Shown here one piece after another: positions 1 to 9,200 of a stretch of DNA of 64,000 bases. This DNA comes from Porites lobata (lineage: Eukaryota > Cnidaria > Anthozoa > Scleractinia > Poritidae): positions 831,501 to 895,500 of the forward strand of contig CALNXK010000133.1 of NCBI GenBank assembly GCA_942486035.1. Direction: 5' to 3'. The position numbers and the translations under genes are program-made. Positions within the stretch are counted from its first letter, which is position 1; every line of letters starts with the position of its first letter. The notes beneath the pieces are model-generated. The model saw only the letters and a program-made list of their open reading frames with translations, made no database searches and was not told where the DNA came from.

Positions 1-61
1 GGTGTACAATTTAACTCGCTTCCACTGACCGCCGCGCTCAATTAACGCCTGGAACAGGCTA
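1..61. repeat. Tail fragment of a dispersed repeat
   Basis: The stretch ending gcctggaacaggcta also closes the SINE-like repeat at about 7140-7174, where it follows the same gccgcgctc motif. This looks like the end of another copy of that family, with the rest lying outside the window. The following 62-366 is the start of intron 1 of mannosidase copy A. It contains a C-run around 215-221 and a short hairpin (gtgtccgaaggacac) near 227, with no recognisable gene. Confidence 0.4.
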
Positions 62-366
62 TTCTTATTCATTCAAATTTGCAATTGAAACGACGAACAC
101 ATTGATTCACAACCGTAGCTCCTTCGTAAACCATACCCGTTTTCAGACCAAAACCGCGTTAAAGCCCTACCCTTTTGGACGGCATACACCTATATCGCTT
201 ATATAAAGGAGCACCCCCCCCGCCTCGTGTCCGAAGGACACGCTTGTAAGACCATCCCCCAAGAGACATATGAGCTGTACGTACCCCTGGAGAGTTAACA
301 GCTACTCCCCAGCTGTCAAATGCAGGAATTTGAATCTTGGCATGGAGAAAGCTAAACTGCACATAC

Positions 367-1287
367 CTGGTTTACATATTTAATCAGCTTATCCAGATTC
401 GTGTACCATAAGTTAGCGTTTTCGTACATAAAATCTGAACCCATCGTGAAAATGATATGGTTTGTTTTGTAGTGTGAGGCTTGCTCGCATGCTGTTTGAA
501 CAAATCTTTCCACTGTGTCCTTGACATTGTTATCATTGTTATTAGGGTCATCTCGGATTGGGCTATCATGGCAAAATTGGTCATAACAAAAACCTTTAGG
601 TGGATTGTAAACATTATAAAGTACCCCAGTGAAAATATCAGAATCTTGTCCAAGATTTCTGCTTCCTCTCCAAACCATTTCCATCGTTTGCTGCTTCAGA
701 CGAAGGTTTTTGTCAGCGTAATCGATACGGCCAAAGAACAATCCGTCGAATGACATTTGTGCAAAGATTGATGCTTGTTCAGATGAGTGACCGAATGGAT
801 CGATTTGCCAGGCTATTCGAGGTCTTGCATCCGATCCAAATGTCTTTTCTACAAAGTTCAGTCCATAAGTCATTTGATCAATAATTGCGTTGTAATGTGT
901 GGCAGCTTCATCGTTCATGCACCAACCTGCGTTTATAAACTCCAGCCTTTTTTCTTGAACTAGTTTCTTCACTTCCGCTCTCATGGCGTCGCTTTGCTCG
1001 TTCCACCATGTCTCAAAAAATGCAATTTCTACGTAAATAAACCGTCTGGAAGGATTTTCACGTAACTGAGAGATAACGGAATCTAAAATATTCCGTACAC
1101 ATGCTTGTTGAATGTAGTTCTTAAGTCCGTAGTAATATTGATCTACAGTTTTCAGCCATCCTACATCATCATGGGTATGCGGTACAAGATGAACCTGAAG
1201 TTTTTCTTGATTCACTGTTGCATTAAACCTGCACTCAAAGGCTGAGCCGAGAACAAAAAAGGTTACGAAAAACGCAGAGGAAAACAT
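367..1287 (-). CDS. MAN2B1: Lysosomal alpha-mannosidase copy A, first exon (partial gene, GH38 N-terminal catalytic domain)
   Basis: First exon of a glycoside hydrolase family 38 alpha-mannosidase; the family removes alpha-linked mannose from N-glycans in the lysosome. The exon encodes 307 residues: a hydrophobic signal peptide (about residues 1-17), then the motif HTHDDVGW (37-44) with the Zn ligands His39 and Asp41. The nucleophile region is IDPFGHS, with Asp at about residue 163. The exon closes at a clean donor, CAG|gtatgt (donor bases 361-366), after a phase-0 codon. The gene reads toward lower coordinates, so all later exons lie beyond position 1. One oddity: the residue two before the nucleophile Asp is Gln here (WQIDPFGHS), whereas copies B and C and human LAMAN have His. 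Family identity is secure; whether the gene is functional cannot be judged from one exon. Confidence 0.9.
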
Positions 1288-3589
1288 AAGGTGTTGTAAA
1301 ATCTTGGTAAAAACTGCCGAAGTATTAGATCAATAAATTTTTTTTCAAAAACGAGCGGTTTGTTTCCGAACGCCGATGAGGACTCTGACAGGAGAGTTTT
1401 CTCGTGACAAAAGCATGTGACAAACAAAGAAGACTTAGACTTTTCATTACCTACTGACGGGGTCACCAGTTTTTCTTTTCTTTTTTTCTTTCGGGTCATG
1501 ACCCTCCACAAGCTGATAAGTATGTCTGTCCTGTGGTTATATTCATGAATGATTCTTTGTTATAAAGCCGTGAACTCTCTCCTACAACACTGGACGTGTT
1601 CGAACGAGACTGTTAGTCATTCATGGGCCAGCTAAGGTTATGTCCCATGTAGGACTCAAAGACAACCATTTTTTACCTTCATAGATTTTTTTTGTCTAAT
1701 GATTTCTTTTCTTTACTCTCACCGACTGTCAAGCGAAAACGATACTATGCGAGAAGACAATAATCATAAACGGTGCCTGGAAGCAGTTCTTTCGAGAGCA
1801 GTTTTAAAGCGCTAGTTTCGTTCATAACTTATGAAATTAACTTTTATTTGGGTACTTAAATGTAATGTAGCTAAAAGAAATTGGCAGTATCCAACCAAGT
1901 GCTTTAAACTGAATCTGCATACCAAATAAGTGTTCATGTAAAAATGACGATTAAAAACCTTGGTCCTAATGAATTTTGAAGTCCTCCTTCAAAACATAAC
2001 AAACGTGATCGTCCAATTACATTGAGCTCTTATTTACTTTTAATACAGTTAAAATGGTAAAAGCACTCTACACTAAACTTAGCATTTAATTTAATCATAG
2101 ATTGAGTTGGCAATTCATTTGAAAATAAGAACCTGTTTTAAGCTTTAGGCTAACAAGTCATTCATACAGGGGGTCTACTGTGGCAAATTTTAGCTGAACA
2201 GGTTCTTAATTAAAAACTTTTAGGTTCTGTTTGCCAAATGTGGCTTGGATTATTAACCAACTAATAATTAAGGTTTGAAATACTTTTATTAGGCTCTCGA
2301 CAGAGTGAGGGAATCCGTTTCGAAAGAAACTGTAGTGCTGGGTGGGTAAGACAGTAAGTAGACACAAAATTGTGGTTTTATAAATTGCGTTGATAACTAA
2401 GAGGTTAATTTACCACCGTTCATCGTGAGCCTTTTTTTCCAAGTTGAGGAAAAGACAAATAACTGAAGTTGTATCCATTTTAGTCATTATTTTTTACTTG
2501 AACACAGATTTTATACAATCAAAGCGTTTATGCAGACGACAAAAACGGACCATCGCAAAATCTAGGAGACTCCGCGTTATAAAGCCGTTTTTCGCTGTGT
2601 AGACAGAAAACGATCCAAAAAACGTCCACATGTTTCGTTCAGGATTCATTGTTACTAACCATTGGAAAGAACAGGTGGGAGTGAGGTTGCTAGTATGTGA
2701 CGAGCATGGTGACAAAAAGGTTGCTTCCTCGTTATTTAATGGTCAAGTGGTGTCCGCAGACTGATATTCCATTTCACTGCCTGTTGTTCTCCAGTCTCCT
2801 CAAGAAATATCGTAGATTATCAACTGGTTATCATGTAACAATAAAATACCTTATTACCCAACAATCTGAAGTCAAATCGTGGAAAAAAATGTTCGACTCG
2901 TCGCTTCGTTGTATCACTTCGTTGCTCCGTCCTGTCGCCTATTCGCCACAGTGTCGGATAAGTGTAAGCGAAACCGAGTGCGCTATCCCGTGGATAGTGA
3001 TTTATCCGGTGGATAACGTTATCCACCTTTTGAACAAGTGCGGCCTGGACTTTTTTTAATTTTCAAGATCAAATTTCAGTTCTCCCCGCCGCCGAAATAA
3101 TTCCCACTGGTTTGGACCGCAAATCAAAACCGCCAGACATACATACTCTAACTTCTAGTTCACAAGAGTTTTAGACTCCACACAAATACGCCTAGATTTG
3201 ACATATTCAGCGAATTGGAATATATCAGCGCGACAAAAATTGAAAAAACGTGAATTCGTTTTAAAGTACAGTGACGCTTTTGCTGCCTTCGCCTTCGCTG
3301 ATGCTAAAGCTCCTTATTAGGGAATTTAAGCACAGACGTTTTTAAGCGGCGCACGTCAACCGGAAGTGGAACTTCTTCGGCCGTAATTTTGAACAAATTC
3401 TTGGGCAAATCGTCTCTATACGAGTAAAGGCATTAGCAAAACAAAGTTGGTTGCGTTAAGGTATATCAAAAGAGAGAAACGCTCACTTCGGGTTGACGTG
3501 TGTCTTAAAAACGTCGCTGCTTAAACTCGCTATCGAGGAAGATACGACAGTTTAATGTTACATTATGCACTTCCCGCAAATTTTCTTAT
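1288..3589. other. Spacer between copy A promoter and copy B 3' end
   Basis: No gene or recognisable transposon ORF is seen. The first few hundred bases upstream of 1287 should contain the copy A promoter; no TATA box or clear initiator was recognised. Short ORFs here lack any family resemblance. A perfect 20-bp palindrome at 3008-3027 is listed separately. Confidence 0.4.
3008..3027. repeat. Perfect 20-bp palindrome
   Basis: ggtggataac followed directly by gttatccacc is a perfect inverted repeat with no loop. It is followed by cttttgaacaa. Palindromic sequence of this kind often marks the terminus of a small DNA transposon, but no partner terminus was found nearby. Confidence 0.6.
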
Positions 3590-3592
3590 TCA

Positions 3593-3598
3593 TTTATT
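3593..3598 (-). terminator. Candidate polyadenylation signal of mannosidase gene B
   Basis: TTTATT on the plus strand reads AATAAA on the gene strand, about 235 bases past the stop codon at 3833-3835. An ATTAAA variant (plus strand TTTAAT, 3673-3678) lies nearer and is an equally plausible signal. Confidence 0.3.
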
Positions 3599-3832
3599 AA
3601 GACTTTCGCTTTTTCCACAATTCAAGCTGCCAAGGATAAAAGCTAAGGGATTTTCAAAGTAAAACACAGATGTTTAATCACTGTAATTACTTATTCATTC
3701 ACTTTTACAATTTTCATACAAAAGGATTGTGAGGAATTTACGAAACTTTGTAAAAAAAAGCATTATACATTAATAAAGCAAAATGGTAGTTTAGAACTAC
3801 CAAAAAGCGTTATCTGTGTATTTCAGCCGAAC

Positions 3833-5527
3833 TTAGTTCTTATAATAACGCGACAGTGTGTTGCTGTGACGTTTAATGACAGCTTTAAATGTGCGAATCT
3901 GCATGGGTGTCAGATGCACGTTTAAATCAGTGGCCGCCCGTGAAATCATCTTCTTTTTCTTCTTTCCTGCTTCCTTTCTTGTTTTAATATTCCAGTGAAG
4001 AGGTTGTTTATCCTTCAGAAGCTGATTTGCAGACAGGTTCATTTCCGTCATGGATTCGATCTCGAAATCAGTAAACAGACCTTCAAGTGAAATGTTAACT
4101 GGCTGCGACAGCTTAGCGTCCTCGCCAGCCTCGTACTGATGCTCCACTCGGATCAGCGCTGAGTCGCCCATGGTTTCTAAGGTCAGCAGATGCACGTTAG
4201 CGGGTAGCTCACGGTTTAGACCGCTGTGTAAGGAGTTATATTGGCTCGTCCACTTGTTGAAAGTGAGGCTGTTGGGCGTGAAAGCAAGCACAGGCTCGAG
4301 CAACATCAGCTCGCCAAGTTCACGATGAAGAGCAGCAGAGGACTGGGGCGGCGCTAGAGTTAAGCACAGTTTCCCTCGGACAATCAAGCCCTTACCGGAG
4401 ATTCCAGACTCGTTCAGGGCCTCGCCTACGCCTCTTAAGTCATCTACGAGCAGACGTCTGTGCAACATGATTTCCATGGAGCCCTCCATAAGGCTGGACC
4501 CACCAAGGGAACGATCAGTCAGGACTGTTAACTGTTTAGCGTCGTCCTTGATGTATATTCGACTGTTGACTGGATAATAGTTGCCAGCAACTGGCTCTGT
4601 AACGTCCAGCTTCCACGTGGGACGGAAATTTAACTCGCGTTTTTGCATTTCCCTGCCATTTGCGTCAGTATAAAAGAGCTTGGTAGATTTGATATCAGTA
4701 TCAAAGCGAGTGATCACCTCTTTGCCCCAATTGTCGCGGATGGGAATGGGTCCAACTGTGTACTCAAACTCTGCATGCCGCTGACCAGGGTGAAGTCGAA
4801 TCACCTGACTGACGAAAGGAGATATTACTTGACGCACTTCCTGCACCAGGGGACCCTTGAAGAGTTCTGTCTTCCGTCCCTGTGAGATTAGGATCGGTTC
4901 ACTTTTGTTTGGTCTGAAGATGTAGGCTCCGGAGGGCTGCTTGGATTGTTTGTTTCCAATGCTCGCGTTGTACCAGTAGAAAGCCTGTTTCACAGCGGTG
5001 GTAACCTTGGAGCTTTTATCGGTCATGCTTACCAAATCACCAGTGTCAGACGTAAACGAAAGCTTAATAAATTCATTCTCGATGGACATTTCATCGGCAT
5101 CTGCGTAGAACTTTTTCTCGGGAGCTCGGAACAAGTCTTTTAGACGAGACGACGTGGTTGAGTTCACAAAGTAGGTGGCAAAGCCGAGAGCAGGAATTTT
5201 GACGTTGAAAATAATTTCAAAGGAAGAGGTACTCGCTTGCTTCTGAATTTTACGAAGTTGTTTCGTGGCGTCAGAGATTGGCAGTATTTGGCTTTTGATC
5301 GATTTTCCATGGGGTCCATAAACAGCCATTGCGCTGCTTGCTATCGGAAGTCGAACCACAGTAGTTACGTCACGTGCAATAGGATTATACACCGTCACAG
5401 TAAAGGACTTGTTTTGCTCAGTGACGTCACACACGCTGATGTTAAGGTGGTCGCAGAACTTCAAATCAGGGGGCTGAGTTCCAGAGTTTTTCACTGTAAA
5501 TTTGCCGAGGACATCAGCTATCAAGTC
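3833..5527 (-). CDS. MAN2B1: Gene B exon 4 (C-terminal half of alpha-mannosidase)
   Basis: Terminal exon: 564 codons plus stop at 3833-3835. The acceptor is a pyrimidine-rich ...tttgcag directly before GACTTG (5527). It carries the LNISVC motif at its start, then the middle and C-terminal beta-sandwich domains (FYWYNASIG, GAYIFRPN, GPIPIRDNWGKEV, RFDTDIKS, TDRSLGGSS, LHRRLLVDDLRGVGE). These align in order with mammalian LAMAN. Confidence 0.92.
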   Translation of the reverse strand, partial: DLIADVLGKFTVKNSGTQPPDLKFCDHLNISVCDVTEQNKSFTVTVYNPIARDVTTVVRLPIASSAMAVYGPHGKSIKSQILPISDATKQLRKIQKQASTSSFEIIFNVKIPALGFATYFVNSTTSSRLKDLFRAPEKKFYADADEMSIENEFIKLSFTSDTGDLVSMTDKSSKVTTAVKQAFYWYNASIGNKQSKQPSGAYIFRPNKSEPILISQGRKTELFKGPLVQEVRQVISPFVSQVIRLHPGQRHAEFEYTVGPIPIRDNWGKEVITRFDTDIKSTKLFYTDANGREMQKRELNFRPTWKLDVTEPVAGNYYPVNSRIYIKDDAKQLTVLTDRSLGGSSLMEGSMEIMLHRRLLVDDLRGVGEALNESGISGKGLIVRGKLCLTLAPPQSSAALHRELGELMLLEPVLAFTPNSLTFNKWTSQYNSLHSGLNRELPANVHLLTLETMGDSALIRVEHQYEAGEDAKLSQPVNISLEGLFTDFEIESMTEMNLSANQLLKDKQPLHWNIKTRKEAGKKKKKMISRAATDLNVHLTPMQIRTFKAVIKRHSNTLSRYYKN

Positions 5528-6191
5528 CTGCAAACAACACACAAACAATTAAGGCTTGTTATATGGTCTGCGTCTGATGATGGTTTTGACGATTATGGGA
5601 AAGACAATAATGATCACGATGATGACGACGATAATGTCGGTGACGTGATGATAATAATAACAATAGGATAGAGCAATTTTCAATTGAGTGTTGAAAGTAA
5701 TCCAGGATTGAATTGGTTTTTCTTTACTGTGCTGTTTGATTCGTCTAGAAAACTCGCGCCACCCTCTCAGCCAATCAGATGTAAACTAAAACCAATCGCT
5801 CTTTGGTCACTCGCGTTTTCTCGCGCTAAAGACCGGTTACACGCGTTTACTTCGAGTTGCCATTGGCTCCCTCTGATAATTTCCTTTATTCTGATTGGCC
5901 GTTGTGATTACTTTGGTTTTGGTTTTCGACACTCAATTGAAAAGCGCTCTAATATAAAGTAAACTGGCCTTTTACATTTATTTTGGATGTTAGAGTTGTA
6001 TTTCGTTAACTGTAAGTGTTGTTTGTCAAAAAAAAAAAAAAACTGGCCAGCGTAAAGAGATTTATATCAACTAAGTTGGTAAAAAAAAAATTTTTTAACG
6101 ACGGTGAAGAAAACACGACTGTGATAATGATGATGACACATGTCAATCAACAATTATTCCACGAGCGAACGTTGGATATGAGTTGGCTATA

Positions 6192-6228
<37 letters not shown>

Positions 6229-9200
6229 TCTTATTAAAAACGCCTATAAAATATCGAGAATTCTTCCCTCCTTTATTTGTAAAAACAACCGATTTTCAGC
6301 TTGTTTTAAATTTTGAGCAGACTCGTACAGTTACCATATTTGGAGAGCATGGTATAATGGCTCATATACCATGATGGCTAAGCCAATCAGAGCTCTAGAA
6401 TTGCATTATCCAATGATTTTTTTTATAATGACGGTTATCATGATAGAAGTTCTGCGGTATTTTTTACAAATCGTTGAATCACAAAATGCCATAATTGTTG
6501 GGAAATGTGTTGAAATAAATTAACTTAAAATACAACTCTTCAAAACAGTAACTTTACAAGTTGTATTTCAAGAGCGCGTTATGACATACAAGGATCTTTG
6601 AACTCCAATCTACGTAGAGACAAAACCTTCAAAGAGAACAGAAAGCTACAAAAAGCAAAGTGCAGTTAACCGACTTCCTGTTGGTAGTAGGCCCGCAAGA
6701 TGTAACTGGCATTCATTCTCATGAACCGAAATAACCGGTCACAAACATTCTTCAATATTCTTCCACAAAACAGTTTCAGTCATAGTCTTACACAACAGTG
6801 GAAAAACAAAAAGGTGTTTTAAACAATAAAAGGCCATGACGAAAATGAAACAAACAAGAAAAGAAAAAAAGGATTTATATCCCGGTCAGCTCAGTTGGGA
6901 GAGCACCGGTCTGCCAAGCGGGATGTCGGCCAGACCAACTACCAAAGTCTTTAAAAATAGGTAAGTTGATACTGCCTTAGCCTGTTCCGGGCGTTCAAAT
7001 CGTGGGGACAGTGCAAAGAGATGTAAGCAGAAAAAAAAATTAACAAGGGGGTGAGGTAGGGGGTAGCAGGGTAAGAGCGTACCCTCCTCTCTCCCTCTCC
7101 CTCTTTTCCTGCTTATTTTTTTCTCGCTCTCTTCCTTCGCGCCGCGCTCCACTATCGGAATGCCTGGAACAGGCTAATACTGGCTGTGATCATAATTTAA
7201 CATCTTGTAGACCTCAATTCAGATGAACGCATTATTGAAATCGGAGGGGATGTAAAAGAACCAGACACTAGTGGTCAAAACAAAGAAGGGAAGTTTCTGA
7301 CATCATCCATAATCATTTTCACACATCATGCATAATCCTGGGCTGTCGGTGGGATGAGTAAGGTCATAAATTGACTGATAGAGGCTGCCAGTAGCTTCCT
7401 TGTATGGTGACATCCAAGCTTACTGTTAACATGTAAAGAGGACATGCCTAATGTCCTCTCATCCACAACATTTCATTCATTCAGTTTTTACCTTTAAGAA
7501 GTTTTCGGCCAAAATTAAATAAAAAAACTAAGAATCATCAGGAGAGTGATTTGACTTTCATACCTGGCATTCAGCAGCACCAATGGCGAGTCGTTTGGCA
7601 TAATCATCAGCCACATGCTGTTTGGAAGTACCACTCACAGCATCATGATGTTGAGCTACTCCCATAGCTCGACGCAGAATGTCTGAAGTTGGGCCATTTT
7701 TGCCAGTTCCAGATCCGTTGATTAACTCTAGCTGCTTGCACACCTGAAATATTTGACGAGTAACATTAAATTACTCCCAGGAATGTTACTGACAAGTGCA
7801 GCTGAATTGATATCAAGTAAGCCACACTTATATGATGGCATGCATTTAAAGTCAACCCTAACCCTAGCTAAGTCAAACTTTGAGATGTGAGATAAAAAAT
7901 AATGTAATTTGATATTTTGCATCATAAAATCATATTGCATGGGGGAGGGGCAGGAGGTTCCCCTGCTATTTTGTGCAGCACCTGGTAAAGGTTTGAATGC
8001 CAGTAAGACACACCCATCACGCCGCACTCAAAGTAAATTCTTCACTCCCTCGTCAGGCTACCTAATATCTTTCAAATCTTCTTAATTCTTCCAGTCCTTT
8101 TTTCTTTGTTTGTCCAAACAGTACTTTACCTTCATATTGGGTGAATTAACAACATTATACATTATGGGGGCACATTATCAGGCAATAACTAACCTGAAGC
8201 AAATTGTTGTTGAGTCGAACATATCGTTTAAGAGCTGGTCGGCTGGTAAAATAACCAGTCCAGTAACAGTGTGGACAGTCTGCATATGGAAAAAAGTCAT
8301 CAGTCTTCAATTCCCATGTCTGATTAGCTTTGTGAAGAGCATCTAAATAAAGCGTTGGTGTGGAGTAGAAAGCATTCACACGGCCATCCTAAAGGAGAAA
8401 ACATAATAGTTTTTAATTTTAGGCAAGCTTCCTTGCACTTAAGTATTAACTAACTAGCTCAGATCTTTCTTTCTTATTGCTGTTTCCAAGGTACATGTAG
8501 CTTGCAATTTTCATACTAGTAGCCGATGGGTTTTACCAGACCACATGTTCTTAGTTGACCAATCAGGTCAAAAACCAGAGTTCAAAATCATCAACCATAA
8601 AATGATGTAATGATTCACTTCGAATCTGATGATGCACAGATTTTTAAAAAATCATTCACAGTGTCAACAATAACTGGTCATATTTGAAAACACTCACGTG
8701 TGCAATCATTTTCTATGGCTCCACCTACTGCATGTAATATGATATGACCTCTGGCTGGGGTTCAAATCATTTACCGCGTAACATGTTCTTCATCAGGTGT
8801 ATACATTTTAGTGCAACATTTCTGACAAAATTTTATCCCGATCAAAAAGTTTTAAAATATAAAGCTTAGCCATCAGTGGCGGATCTAGGGGAGGGGCCCG
8901 GGGGGCTACCCCTCCCCTATTTTTAAACCAAACTGAAGCCCGAAGGGCCAAAAAATTTTTTTTGGAGACTAGGCCCCCCCCTCCCTCCCCCCCTTATGTA
9001 AGGGTCTGGATGACCAGGGCCCCCCCTTATCTCAAGGTCTGGATCCGGCACTGGCCATGTATGCTCTACAGCATTACCGGGGGTAAGCATGGCTAATATT
9101 CTTGCCAACTGCATGAAACCTTGCTCAGACTACTTAAACGGTTGGCATTAAGTCACTGATCAGAAACACAACAACATCACAATCACAGCCACAGGATGAG

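Noticed and set aside
484..753. Plus-strand and alternate-frame ORFs over the mannosidase exons
   Set aside because: Shadows of the conserved GH38 coding frame; the same shadows recur at 10769 and 15627 because the exons are paralogous.
6881..6960. tRNA gene
   Set aside because: Only the 5' half resembles a tRNA; the anticodon and T arms cannot be folded and the B box is missing, so it is a SINE head.
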